Assembly (NCBI GenBank): GCA_964484205.1
Contig: CAZAEZ010000018.1
Span: 1-64,000, forward strand
Direction of reading: 5' to 3'
DNA length: 64,000 nt
Source of the DNA: M3007 sp964484205
Lineage (GTDB): Bacteria > Bacteroidota > Bacteroidia > Chitinophagales > Saprospiraceae
Shown: piece after piece, positions 16,705-25,344 of the stretch
Layout: every line of letters starts with the position of its first letter
How positions within the stretch are numbered: position 1 is the stretch's first letter
Made by a program: the position numbers and the translations under genes
The notes under the pieces: generated by a model
Told to the model about the DNA's origin: nothing
Database searches by the model: none
Seen by the model: only the letters and a program-made list of their open reading frames with translations

Positions 16705-18015
16705 ATGCTTCAGTCGATACTTTTTCTGGGAGTTTTGGCCACAACGGGATGGATTGCCTGGAAGGGCTACAGCCGGGTCTGGCAGAACATTCACCTGGGC
16801 AAAGCCGGGCAACACGAAGGGCGGTATGCCGAACGCTTGCGCAATATGCTGCTGGTCGCTTTCGGGCAGCAGAAAATGTTCAAGAACGCACTCCCGGCCG
16901 TCTTGCACCTGTTTATTTATGTGGCCTTTTTAATCACCCAGATTGAACTCATTGAAATTTTCGTGGATGGCCTGAGCGGTTCGCACCGCTTTTTTGCGCC
17001 ATTCCTTGGTGGTTTTTACACCTTCGTTATCAGTTTTATCGAATTGCTTTCCGTGCTGGCATTTGTAGCCACGATCATTTTCCTGGCGCGCCGCAACCTG
17101 CTCCGGGTACCGCGTTTTCGTAAACCGGAAATGAATGGCTGGCCCTCCCGCGATGCCAACCTGATTCTCCTTGGCGAGATCATCCTGATCATTGGCATTT
17201 TTTGCATGAATGGCGGCGACAAGGTGCTGCAGGCACGGGGTGTGGAACACTATCCCACTACCGGCGCATTTGCCGTGAGCAGCTGGCTTGGGCCGGCACT
17301 ATTTGGCAATTGGAGCGACGGTGCCGTTGTGGCCATTGAGCGATTCGGGTGGTGGTTGCACCTGGCAACGGTGTTGGGCTTTTTATGCTACCTGCCGTAT
17401 TCCAAACATTTGCACATTTTGCTTGCATTTCCCAATACCTGGTTTGCCCGCCTGGTTCCCAATGGGGAAATGCCGAACATGCCGGAAATTCAGAAAGAAG
17501 TGCGCATTATGATGGGCCTCGATCAACCTGATCCGAATGCCGCTGCCGATCTTCCCGAATTTGGCGCCAACGACGTGTTCTCCCTAAACCGGCTGAATAT
17601 CCTGCAAGCCTATTCGTGCACAGAATGCGGGCGTTGCACGGCTGCCTGCCCGGCCAATATCACTGGAAAAAAACTGTCGCCCCGAAAAATCATGATGGAC
17701 GTGCGCGACCGCGCGGAGGAAGTGGGTCAAAACCTGGCGTCGGGAAAATTCACCCGCGAAAATTATGATGACGGGAAAAGCTTGTTCGACCGGATCAGCC
17801 CCGAAGAGCTGCACGCCTGCACTACCTGCAACGCTTGTGTGGAAGCCTGCCCGGTGCTGATCAACCCCCTGGAAATAATCTTACAACTGCGCCGGTACGA
17901 AATTCTTACCCTGTCGGCAGGTCCGAGCGATTGGCTGCCGATGTTCAACGCTATTGAAAACAACGGCGCCGCCTGGGCCATGTCGGAAGCCCGGGATAGC
18001 TGGCGCAACGAATAA
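16705..18015 (+). CDS. Membrane Fe-S oxidoreductase (NarI-like plus HdrC-like)
   Basis: Protein of 436 residues. The N-terminal ~250 residues hold about six membrane helices, as in NarI-type cytochrome b subunits. The C-terminal part has two 4Fe-4S clusters: CTECGRCTAACP (about 305) and CTTCNACVEACP (about 371). With the following CCG-domain gene it forms a split version of the DUF224 membrane Fe-S proteins that pass electrons between electron-transfer flavoprotein (ETF) and menaquinone. etfA/etfB are not in the window. It is the first gene of an operon of three, with 15-bp spacing to the next. Confidence 0.88.
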   Translation: MLQSILFLGVLATTGWIAWKGYSRVWQNIHLGKAGQHEGRYAERLRNMLLVAFGQQKMFKNALPAVLHLFIYVAFLITQIELIEIFVDGLSGSHRFFAPFLGGFYTFVISFIELLSVLAFVATIIFLARRNLLRVPRFRKPEMNGWPSRDANLILLGEIILIIGIFCMNGGDKVLQARGVEHYPTTGAFAVSSWLGPALFGNWSDGAVVAIERFGWWLHLATVLGFLCYLPYSKHLHILLAFPNTWFARLVPNGEMPNMPEIQKEVRIMMGLDQPDPNAAADLPEFGANDVFSLNRLNILQAYSCTECGRCTAACPANITGKKLSPRKIMMDVRDRAEEVGQNLASGKFTRENYDDGKSLFDRISPEELHACTTCNACVEACPVLINPLEIILQLRRYEILTLSAGPSDWLPMFNAIENNGAAWAMSEARDSWRNE

Positions 18016-18030
18016 GAAACTACATTTCAT

Positions 18031-18810
18031 ATGCTTGCAAAGACATACGCCGAATATCAATCGGAAGGCCGTACACCGGAAATTCTGTTCTGGGTGGGTT
18101 GTGCCGGCTCTTTTGACGCCCGTGCACAAAAAGTAACGAAAGCCCTGTGCGAAATACTCAACCAGGTGGGTGTGGAGTTTGCCATACTCGGCAACGAGGA
18201 GCGCTGCACGGGCGATCCCGCCCGCAGAGCCGGAAATGAATTTTTATTTCAAATGACGGCCCTGATGAATATTGAGACGCTCAACATGTACCAGGTGCAA
18301 AAAATCGTGACCGCCTGCCCGCATTGCTTCAATATTTTAAAAAATGAATATCCCGAACTCGGCGGCAACTACAGGGTGGTGCACCACACCCAACTCCTGC
18401 AGGAATTGATCCAATCCGGCCGGTTGAAACTCAAAGAAGGCGGAGATTTTAAAGGCAAACGGATAACCTACCACGATTCCTGCTACCTGGGCCGCGCCAA
18501 CGAGGTGTATGAAGCGCCCCGCGCACTGCTCGAAGCCCTCGACGTGGATCTGGTGGAAATGAAACGATCGCGCAAAAACGGCCTCTGCTGCGGCGCCGGC
18601 GGGGCACAAATGTGGAAAGAAGATGAGCCCGGCGACAAACGCATCAACCTGGAACGCGTGGAAGAAGCGCTGGGTACCAAACCCGAAGTTGTGGCCGCAA
18701 ATTGCCCGTTTTGCATCACCATGCTCCAGGATGGCCTGAAAGCAAAGGAACAAAATGAGCAGGTGCTGGTTTATGATTTGTCGGAACTTATCCTGAATAA
18801 CATGAAGTAA
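18031..18810 (+). CDS. CCG-domain Fe-S protein (HdrB-like)
   Basis: Protein of 259 residues with two cysteine-rich CCG domains. The first has WVGCAGSFD, ERCTGDPARRAGNEF and ACPHCFNIL. The second has DSCYLGR, GLCCGAGGAQMW and NCPFCITML. These resemble heterodisulfide reductase subunit B and the soluble half of GlpC/LutA-type proteins, which ligate unusual Fe-S clusters. It probably docks on the membrane Fe-S protein encoded just upstream and works in quinone-linked electron transfer. The electron donor is unknown from this window, and ETF is the best guess from family context. The start ATG is at 18031. Confidence 0.9.
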   Translation: MLAKTYAEYQSEGRTPEILFWVGCAGSFDARAQKVTKALCEILNQVGVEFAILGNEERCTGDPARRAGNEFLFQMTALMNIETLNMYQVQKIVTACPHCFNILKNEYPELGGNYRVVHHTQLLQELIQSGRLKLKEGGDFKGKRITYHDSCYLGRANEVYEAPRALLEALDVDLVEMKRSRKNGLCCGAGGAQMWKEDEPGDKRINLERVEEALGTKPEVVAANCPFCITMLQDGLKAKEQNEQVLVYDLSELILNNMK

Positions 18811-18824
18811 TTTTTCGCAATCGC

Positions 18825-19349
18825 ATGAATACCACAACGTTAAAAAATACGCAATCGCTGACACCTCAGATTTCAAATGCGGCCGGTTTTTCGCCGGAAT
18901 CCCGTGTTTGGGTGTATACGGCAAACCGCCCGCTCAATGAAGCGGAAGCTCAGGCTGCGCAGCAGGCGCTTGACGGTTTTGTGCGGCAATGGACCGCACA
19001 CAATGCCGCACTAAAAGCCGTGGCTGAAGTTTTTCAAAATCAGTTTGTCATTTTGATGGTCGACGAATCCCAGGCCGGCGCCAGTGGTTGTTCGATCGAT
19101 AAATCGGTCCACTTTTTGGAGGCCTTGGGTGCACAACTGGGGGTCGACCTGTTTGAGCGGATGCGTTTTGCCTGGGTGCAGGACGGGCGTTTGCAGTTTG
19201 CCGACCGCCCGGAGTTCAGTGCGCAAGTTCAAAATTCCGGGATTGGAGACGATACCCTGGTGGTGAACACGCTGGTAGCAACCAAACGCGATTTGGAAGA
19301 AAACTGGCTGGCGCCGTTTGCCGGCAGTTGGCACAAACGCCTGGTTTGA
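18825..19349 (+). CDS. Bacteroidota-conserved protein often mislabelled ABC transporter ATPase
   Basis: Protein of 174 residues with the segments ESRVWVYTANRPLNEAEA, FVILMVDESQAGASGCSIDK and SVHFLEALGAQLGVDLFERM. I recognise these from a small Bacteroidota family commonly labelled ABC transporter ATPase. There is no Walker A, signature or Walker B motif here, so that label is not supported. The conserved GCSIDKS core suggests a small enzyme or binding fold. It starts 14 bp after the HdrB-like gene, so it probably belongs to the same operon, which hints at a link to that redox module. Function unknown. Confidence 0.85.
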   Translation: MNTTTLKNTQSLTPQISNAAGFSPESRVWVYTANRPLNEAEAQAAQQALDGFVRQWTAHNAALKAVAEVFQNQFVILMVDESQAGASGCSIDKSVHFLEALGAQLGVDLFERMRFAWVQDGRLQFADRPEFSAQVQNSGIGDDTLVVNTLVATKRDLEENWLAPFAGSWHKRLV

Positions 19350-19397
19350 CGCCCGCCTTAATTACTCAAACTGCACATCAAGATCACCGAATGTCCT

Positions 19398-20960
19398 ATG
19401 CAAAATGCCCAAATAATTTACCTGCAAACGATCGAGGGGCTGCTGGAAGAAAACGAAGTGGACAAAGCCCTCGACGCGCTGTTAGACCTGGATAAACAAA
19501 CCCAGGCCGGCATCCGGCAGGATATCATCATGCAGTCCGGCAATTTCAAGGAAGCCAACAAGATGTTCCAGCGGGGCATGATCAGTTTTGAAGAGTTCTC
19601 GCGCATTTCAGCCCGCACACGATTTGGCTTGCTGGAATTGATGAAAGAAGTGCCCAAACGTATCCAGCGCGACGCCAAGATCCGAAGCTTAACCACCTAC
19701 CAGTTCCAGGTGCCCGATGAAGCCCGCCTTGAAAAAATTATTGGCCCGCAAAGCAACCTGCTCAAAATCAACTGGCTGGAAAAAGCATTGCAAGCATCAA
19801 AAGCAGTTTGCCGGGTGGTATGCTCGGATGGCGAACTGGGCACCGGATTTCTGACGAAGGAGGGCTACCTGTTCACCAACAACCACGTCATCCCTTCCGT
19901 AGAAGTCGCCCGGGACGCCCGCATCGAATTTAACTACGAAATCGACGCCAACGGCGCTACCAAAACCCGGAATGCATATCGCCTCGACCCCAATGATTTT
20001 GCCACCAGCACCCCCGATCAGTTCGACTTCAGCCGGATCAAAATTATCGACAAACCCGATTCGCCCTTGAGCCAGTGGGGCTACGTGGAGTTTGACCCCA
20101 GCGCCATCCCGACTGTTGGCGAGCCTGTGACAATTATCCAGCATCCGAAAGGCCAGGACAAGCAAATTGCCCTGAATGCCAACGAGGTGCTCGGTGTCTG
20201 GAACCAACACGTGTACTACACCACCGACACCGAACCGGGCAGTAGCGGCTCGCCGGTTTTCAACAAAGACTGGAAAGTAGTTGCCATTCATCACGCCGGC
20301 AAAACGGATGCCGAGGGAGGCCTGCAAATCAATGCGCGTGGCGACCGGCGCGGCGCCAACCGGGGCGTACTTTTCGAACAGATTTTTCAAGTGCTGAACG
20401 GTGGCGGCGCTACTGCGCCTACGGCTGCGAACAATACCCCTTCGACGGGCAACGAATCGGCCAAACCGGCTGAAACCACCCCAGCACCACCGCAAACACC
20501 GGCAGTAGCAACCCCTGCGGCAACTACCGGCAATGCCATCCCGAAATTTGTCGTGGTGTACGACGCCCAGGATACACCGCACTGCGAGACCCTCAAGCGG
20601 CATTTATTTATCCTGAAAGCAACCAAAAAAATTGAACTCTACAATGTGCATGAGGCTCAGGTTGGCGAGGATATTGCCGGACTGGCAAAAACGAAAATCA
20701 CCGAAGCCGACTACGTGCTGGTCTTGATCACCCCCAATTTGTTCAACACCGAAACCTGGTTTCACCTGATCCTGGAAGCTAAAGAAAGCGGAAAGCGCAT
20801 TATCCCGATTTTTATTGAAAAACTGGATATCGATGGAACCGGACTGGAAAAACTGCGGGCGCTACCCACGATGAACCGCACGGTTTCGGATTTCCCGAAT
20901 TCGGATGCTGCGTATGCGGATATTGTAACGGAAATCAAGAAACTGGTTCCGAAAGCCTGA
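19398..20960 (+). CDS. Effector-associated domain + trypsin-like protease + TIR fusion
   Basis: Protein of 520 residues with three parts. Residues 1-95 are a helical N-terminal domain (IEGLLEENEVDKALDALLDL, then GMISFEEFSRISARTRFGLL) that resembles the effector-associated domains (EAD11-like) of bacterial conflict systems. Residues 125-335 are a V8/trypsin-like protease with His163 (TNNHVI), Asp210 (QFDFSRIKI) and Ser283 (PGSSGSPVF), so the triad is complete. Residues 336-382 are a Pro/Thr/Ala linker. Residues 383-520 are a TIR-like domain (KFVVVYDAQD, ADYVLVLITP, ETWFHLILEAKESGKRIIPI), with Glu460 a possible NADase residue. There is no signal peptide or membrane helix. It stands 48 bp after the previous gene and may be separate. 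A self-protective or regulated cell-death role is inferred. Confidence 0.88.
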   Translation: MQNAQIIYLQTIEGLLEENEVDKALDALLDLDKQTQAGIRQDIIMQSGNFKEANKMFQRGMISFEEFSRISARTRFGLLELMKEVPKRIQRDAKIRSLTTYQFQVPDEARLEKIIGPQSNLLKINWLEKALQASKAVCRVVCSDGELGTGFLTKEGYLFTNNHVIPSVEVARDARIEFNYEIDANGATKTRNAYRLDPNDFATSTPDQFDFSRIKIIDKPDSPLSQWGYVEFDPSAIPTVGEPVTIIQHPKGQDKQIALNANEVLGVWNQHVYYTTDTEPGSSGSPVFNKDWKVVAIHHAGKTDAEGGLQINARGDRRGANRGVLFEQIFQVLNGGGATAPTAANNTPSTGNESAKPAETTPAPPQTPAVATPAATTGNAIPKFVVVYDAQDTPHCETLKRHLFILKATKKIELYNVHEAQVGEDIAGLAKTKITEADYVLVLITPNLFNTETWFHLILEAKESGKRIIPIFIEKLDIDGTGLEKLRALPTMNRTVSDFPNSDAAYADIVTEIKKLVPKA

Positions 20961-21025
20961 AGTCAGTGGAATGTCGGACTTTCCCAGGCTTGGAGTATTG
21001 GGCCGTAAAATCCCGCTTCAGGCTT
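20953..21025. repeat. Inverted repeat whose ends hold both stop codons
   Basis: AAGCCTGAAG (20953-20962) and CTTCAGGCTT (21016-21025) are perfect inverted repeats around 53 bp. The TGA in the left arm ends the protease-TIR gene, and the TGA read on the minus strand from the right arm ends purE. The interior has no strong hairpin, so termination function is uncertain. Confidence 0.5.
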
Positions 21026-21497
21026 CGAGTTTTCGCGCTTTTTCCAGCACCTGCTCCTCCAACTTTTTTTTATAGGCTGCTACCCGATCCAGAACTTTGG
21101 GATCGCCCGTTCCGAGAATTTGCGCAGCCAAAATTCCGGCATTGCGTGCTGCATTGAGCGCCACAGTGGCAACAGGCACCCCTTCGGGCATTTGCAAAAT
21201 GGACAAAATGCTGTCCCAGCCATCTATGGAATTGGACGATTTCACCGGCACGCCGATAACCGGTAAGGACGTAATAGCGGCCACCATTCCGGGCAAATGT
21301 GCCGCGCCGCCTGCTCCGGCAATAATCACCCGGAAACCATTTTCACGCGCAGTTTTTGCAAAATGAAACATCCGCTCGGGCGTGCGGTGCGCCGACACGA
21401 TGGTCATCTCAAACGGCACCTTTAATTCGGTCAGGATATCGGCGGCTTTTTGCATGACCGGCAGGTCTGAATCGGAGCCCATGATAATAGCAACCAT
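21018..21497 (-). CDS. purE: N5-carboxyaminoimidazole ribonucleotide mutase
   Basis: PurE of 159 residues, family length. It rearranges N5-CAIR to CAIR in purine synthesis. Diagnostic segments are IIMGSDSDLPVMQKA, VSAHRTPERMF and AGAGGAAHLPGMVA, with GVPV following. The partner purK lies 25 bp upstream on the same strand, so this is the class I bacterial PurE that works with PurK. The stop codon is inside the inverted repeat at 20953-21025. Confidence 0.97.
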   Translation of the reverse strand: MVAIIMGSDSDLPVMQKAADILTELKVPFEMTIVSAHRTPERMFHFAKTARENGFRVIIAGAGGAAHLPGMVAAITSLPVIGVPVKSSNSIDGWDSILSILQMPEGVPVATVALNAARNAGILAAQILGTGDPKVLDRVAAYKKKLEEQVLEKARKLEA

Positions 21498-21522
21498 CGG
21501 GAGTTTAAATTTAAAAATTGAC

Positions 21523-22677
21523 TTAGGTGGCGGAAACGACTTTCAGCGTTTCCTTGACTTTTTTTGCCGTGGCAACGGCTTCTTCGAGCGTTGGGGCCGT
21601 CACGGTCACATGGCCCATTTTTCGGAACGGTGAAGTTAAGGCTTTGCCGTACAAATGTACATGCACACCGGGCATGGCCAGGCATTCCGCCACGCCGTCA
21701 TATTGCACTGGGCCTTTGTGCCCGGGTTCGCCGAGCAAATTGACCATAACCGCCGGGGTGTTTTGTTCCGTTGTTCCCAAGGGCAGGTTGCAGATTGCGC
21801 GCAGGTGCTGCTCAAACTGGCTGGTATCGGCGCTGTCGATCGTGTGGTGTCCGCTGTTGTGCGGGCGGGGAGCAACTTCATTGACGAGCAATTCGCCGTT
21901 GGTAGTTAAAAAAAGTTCCACCGCCAATAACCCGCAAATATCGAACGCACGGATGACCCGCTCGGCAAGCGCCTCAGCCTGTGCGGCGACCAGCGGACTG
22001 ATGCGTGCCGGGCAAAGTAAAAACTCGACCAGGTTGGCTTCCGGGTGCACGTCCATTTCAACCGCCGGGAATACCCGCACCTCATCGGACGCATTTCGGG
22101 CTGCGATTACCGCCAGTTCCGTTTGAATGGGTGCAAGCGCCTCCGCGAGGCACGGCCCTTCCAGAAGTTTGGTTTTTAAATCAGCTTCGGTACGCAGAAC
22201 GGCCACACCGCGCCCGTCGTAGCCTGCGGTTCGTGTTTTTTGGACAATCGGCAGATGCAATTCCTTTTTTTCAATGGCCTTGAGCAGCGCTTTTTCATCC
22301 TTAAACAATCGAAATTCCGTCGTCGGAATAGCATGCTTGTGGTAAAATTCCTTCTGCAGGCCCTTGTCTTTGATAATATCCAAAACTGCCGGGGCGGGGT
22401 GAATGGTTTTGCCGGCTTGTTCCAGTTTATGCAGGGCTTCGGTATTCACGTGTTCGATTTCAATGGTCAGCACGTCCTTGTCTTGCCCGAAAGCCAACAC
22501 ATCGTCGTAATTGTTAAAATCGCCGCTGGTAAATTCGGCACAAAAGGGGCCCGCCGGGAAATCCGGCGAGGCATCCAGCACGCACATTTTGAAATCCCAG
22601 GGCGCAGCAGCCAGGCAAAGCATTTTGCCCAATTGGCCGCCGCCGAGTATGCCTATTTTTTTGGTTGTATCGAACAT
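21523..22677 (-). CDS. purK: N5-carboxyaminoimidazole ribonucleotide synthase
   Basis: ATP-grasp enzyme of 384 residues that carboxylates AIR with bicarbonate and ATP. Seen are the N-terminal KIGILGGGQLGKMLCLAA, the ATP-grasp segments TRTAGYDGRGVAVL and ELFLTTNGELLVNEVAPRPH, and NSGHHTID. ATG 22677 is chosen. An in-frame GTG at 22692 overlaps the stop of prmC but adds residues not typical of the family. It sits between prmC and purE on the minus strand, 11 bp from prmC and 25 bp from purE. Confidence 0.96.
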   Translation of the reverse strand: MFDTTKKIGILGGGQLGKMLCLAAAPWDFKMCVLDASPDFPAGPFCAEFTSGDFNNYDDVLAFGQDKDVLTIEIEHVNTEALHKLEQAGKTIHPAPAVLDIIKDKGLQKEFYHKHAIPTTEFRLFKDEKALLKAIEKKELHLPIVQKTRTAGYDGRGVAVLRTEADLKTKLLEGPCLAEALAPIQTELAVIAARNASDEVRVFPAVEMDVHPEANLVEFLLCPARISPLVAAQAEALAERVIRAFDICGLLAVELFLTTNGELLVNEVAPRPHNSGHHTIDSADTSQFEQHLRAICNLPLGTTEQNTPAVMVNLLGEPGHKGPVQYDGVAECLAMPGVHVHLYGKALTSPFRKMGHVTVTAPTLEEAVATAKKVKETLKVVSAT

Positions 22678-22688
22678 TGTTTTGTGTA

Positions 22689-23564
22689 TCACTTTGGTGT
22701 TTGCGCGTTCAAAAGTCGGGCCATCAGCATGCGGTTGGCGCCGGACAAATCGTTGCGAAGTTCAACTGCGAAGCCCATCTGAGCAAGCAGGCCGGCTACC
22801 TCCTTCGCATTAAATTCGTTGGTTTCAAAAAACAGGCCCCCTGCCGGGTTTAGTTTTTGCAAGGCAAATTGTGCAATGACCCGGTAAAACAGGAGTGGGT
22901 CAGCATTGTCAACGAACAAGGCCAGAGCAGGTTCGTGGTTCAATACGTGCTCCGGCATTATTTTTTTCTCTGAAAACGGGATGTACGGCGGGTTGCTGAT
23001 GATCAGGTCCAGGTTTGGCAACGATGCCCATGCCCCGGAGTCGGTTATGTCGGCACAAACGAATGTCCAGGATTCCTCTCCAAGAATATTTTCAGCATTT
23101 TCAGTGGCCACAGCCAGGGCTTCCGGGCTTTTTTCGAGGCCAAATAATTGCAGGTTACGGAATTTTGCTTTTAACGTAACTCCGATGCAGCCGCTTCCCA
23201 AGCCAATATCTAAAACCGCCGGCGTTTGAATCCCGCATTTTTTCAGCCAACCCAAAGCCCAGGCAACAAGTTCTTCGGTTTCCTGACGCGGAATCAGCAC
23301 TGCCGGGCCGACCTTGAATTTCAAACCATAAAAATCCGCCTGGCCGAGCACGTATTGCAAGGGCTCGCCGGAAAGCAAGCGATCCCGGATATCCAGGAAG
23401 CGTTTTTCCTGGTCTGCATTCAACTCCAGGGCTACCGGATTTCGCGTTTGAAAAACATCTTCGAAAACAATGCGGGCAATGCTGCGGGCTTCACCGGCGC
23501 CATAGCGCGGGGTGAGGTCGGCAATCAATTGTTCGTATGCATTCCCAACTGGAGTTGGTTTCAT
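22689..23564 (-). CDS. prmC: Release factor glutamine methyltransferase
   Basis: SAM-dependent methyltransferase of 291 residues that methylates the GGQ glutamine of release factors. The catalytic NPPY motif is in LIISNPPYIPFSEK. The SAM-binding loop is LDIGLGSGCIGVTL. The N-terminal helical substrate domain and LIPRQETEELV are typical. The start is ATG 23564 (MKPTPVG), 5 bp after the stop codon of the histidine kinase. A TTG three codons upstream is less likely. The tight spacing places it in one transcript with the kinase upstream and purK downstream. Confidence 0.95.
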   Translation of the reverse strand: MKPTPVGNAYEQLIADLTPRYGAGEARSIARIVFEDVFQTRNPVALELNADQEKRFLDIRDRLLSGEPLQYVLGQADFYGLKFKVGPAVLIPRQETEELVAWALGWLKKCGIQTPAVLDIGLGSGCIGVTLKAKFRNLQLFGLEKSPEALAVATENAENILGEESWTFVCADITDSGAWASLPNLDLIISNPPYIPFSEKKIMPEHVLNHEPALALFVDNADPLLFYRVIAQFALQKLNPAGGLFFETNEFNAKEVAGLLAQMGFAVELRNDLSGANRMLMARLLNAQTPK

Positions 23565-23569
23565 GGTAT

Positions 23570-24559
23570 TCAAATCTCAACGGTAAAGATGGTGCCGGAA
23601 GGCCGATTATCGGTTACGGTTATCTTGCCCTGGTGTGCTTCCACGACCTGTTTGACGATGTAGAGCCCCAGGCCGGTACCGGTAGTTTGGCGCGTTTCTT
23701 CATTGCCGATCCGGTAAAATTTTTCAAAAACTGCTGTTTTTTCATGATTAGGAATTCCGATGCCCACATCGGAAACCACTAACTGCATTTTGCCCTGTAC
23801 CTGCTGCACACTGAGTTGCACGGATGTGCCTTCCGGGGCATATTTCACCGCGTTTTCAAGCAGATTTTGCACTACGGCCGTCATCCCGGATTTGTCTGCC
23901 AGTATGGACGCGCCTTCGGCAGGAATATCAATACGGATATCGGTTTTGGGAAACCGGGTTTTCAGGTTGAGCGCACAATCCTGCGCGATTTGCAGCAGGT
24001 CGACCGGTTCGGGGTGTGGGCTCCAGTTGTCCTCCAGGCGGGCTGCAAGCAGCAAGTCTTCCACCAGATTTTGCAGGCGGGTAGCATCGCGCAGGCCGTT
24101 GTTGCAGAGTGTTTCCAGCTGGTCGCGGTTTAACGTGCGGCGGCTGAGCGTTTCCATTGTCAGCCGAAGGGATGCGATGGGCGATTTCAGTTCGTGGGTG
24201 ATGCTCAACAGGAAATTTCGGCGTTGGCGGGCGAGCACGACTTCGCGTTTTGCCGCGCGATTAATGACATACAAGCCGAAACCCAGGCAAAGGGTAAAGA
24301 AAACACCTTCGGCAAGGATCATTCGTTGATGTTTTTCCTTGCGTTGAACCAGCTCCTTGAATTCTGCGGTTGCCCGGAGTTCCGTCAGGTTTATGCCCCG
24401 GTTCGGGCCGCCATATTTTCGTTCCAATAATTCTTCCGACAGGTTAAAAACCCGATCGTTTTCCCGCCAAAGTTGTACGGCCCACCAGCCAAAGGCAAAC
24501 ACCATGTAAACCAGTACTACTGTGGTCAGCCCCCGAAGTGAAATTTTATTGATCAACAT
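23570..24559 (-). CDS. Two-helix membrane sensor histidine kinase
   Basis: Sensor kinase of 329 residues. Membrane helices at about 8-30 and 80-100 flank a short extracytoplasmic domain with no recognised fold. The HisKA domain follows, with His122 in LLSITHELKSPIASLRL. The HATPase domain has VVQNLLENAVKYAP, SDVGIGIP and TGTGLGLYIVKQV, so it looks active. It is the first gene of the run into prmC, purK and purE. No response regulator is adjacent, so the partner is elsewhere. An upstream open frame to 24727 overlaps the M50-like gene and is not used. Confidence 0.93.
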   Translation of the reverse strand: MLINKISLRGLTTVVLVYMVFAFGWWAVQLWRENDRVFNLSEELLERKYGGPNRGINLTELRATAEFKELVQRKEKHQRMILAEGVFFTLCLGFGLYVINRAAKREVVLARQRRNFLLSITHELKSPIASLRLTMETLSRRTLNRDQLETLCNNGLRDATRLQNLVEDLLLAARLEDNWSPHPEPVDLLQIAQDCALNLKTRFPKTDIRIDIPAEGASILADKSGMTAVVQNLLENAVKYAPEGTSVQLSVQQVQGKMQLVVSDVGIGIPNHEKTAVFEKFYRIGNEETRQTTGTGLGLYIVKQVVEAHQGKITVTDNRPSGTIFTVEI

Positions 24560-24587
24560 AAGTCGCCATGCCTTACTTCGGCAGCGT

Positions 24588-25232
24588 TTATCGTTTGAAC
24601 ACTGCCTGCAAATTCCAAAAAAACAACAGCCCGGCGAGGCCCAACCAGATGTACATCCAAATTTGGGATGGGAATACGCCAACCACCTGTTCGTACATCG
24701 CCAGATCGCTGGCGGGCCCCACATCAAAATCCTGGATAATATAGAGCACCGCCGCCAGGCCTAAAAACATCAGCACATCCTGGTCCCAGGTAGTCCGCAG
24801 GGCAATAAAACCGAGCAAAAATCCAAACCCGAGCAAGAGCACCGTGCTACCCAGCGATTCAAACCAGAACAAGGCCGCTATGCACATCAGGCCGCCCAGA
24901 ACGAGTAAGGTGTGGTGTGTGAGTTGCCGGTGCCGTGCGCCGATGCGAAACAACAAGTTGCCTAAAACGGCACTTCCCAGATAGCCCCCCATCAGCACCA
25001 CGGCCTGGCTGCCCCCACGGGTGACGGTATAGCCGCTTCCATCTGCATTTATTTGCAGGCTCACCACACCGCCGCCGGTGAGCAAAGCGCCCATAGCATG
25101 GCCAAACTCATGCAGAAACGTAACCAATAAGGTGACGGGATACAGCACCAGTTGTCCGAAGGAGCCGCCAAAAAACTTAAGCATGCCATAAACCAGAAGG
25201 AAAGCAAATACGCGATAGTGCAGGTTTTGCAT
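24588..25232 (-). CDS. M50B-like membrane metalloprotease homologue
   Basis: Integral membrane protein of 214 residues with five to six helices. The zinc motif HEFGH (LHEFGHAMGALLTGGGV, about residues 41-57) is in an early helix. The protein has the short M50B-like build (PF13398) rather than the site-2 protease form with PDZ domains. A second metal-ligand motif of the NPDG type is not obvious, so catalytic activity is uncertain. The start is ATG 25232 (MQNLHYRVFAF), the first that leaves a hydrophobic N-terminus. It follows the FKBP gene on the same strand by about 110 bp. Substrate unknown. Confidence 0.82.
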   Translation of the reverse strand: MQNLHYRVFAFLLVYGMLKFFGGSFGQLVLYPVTLLVTFLHEFGHAMGALLTGGGVVSLQINADGSGYTVTRGGSQAVVLMGGYLGSAVLGNLLFRIGARHRQLTHHTLLVLGGLMCIAALFWFESLGSTVLLLGFGFLLGFIALRTTWDQDVLMFLGLAAVLYIIQDFDVGPASDLAMYEQVVGVFPSQIWMYIWLGLAGLLFFWNLQAVFKR

Positions 25233-25344
25233 GGCAAGGTGGTGTGGGCGGGTAAAGTTTATGGCAGGAGGCGTTTTATAATTTACGAGTGCCGATATAC
25301 GACTTACGATTCGGACTTTAAAAACAGCCTCCTGCCAAAGGATT

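Noticed and set aside
18825..19349. Annotation as ABC transporter ATPase
   Set aside because: No Walker A, signature or Walker B motif is present; the label seems inherited from wrong database names.
22678..22692. GTG start extending purK by five codons and overlapping the prmC stop
   Set aside because: The ATG at 22677 gives the standard purK N-terminus. The extension is not family-like.
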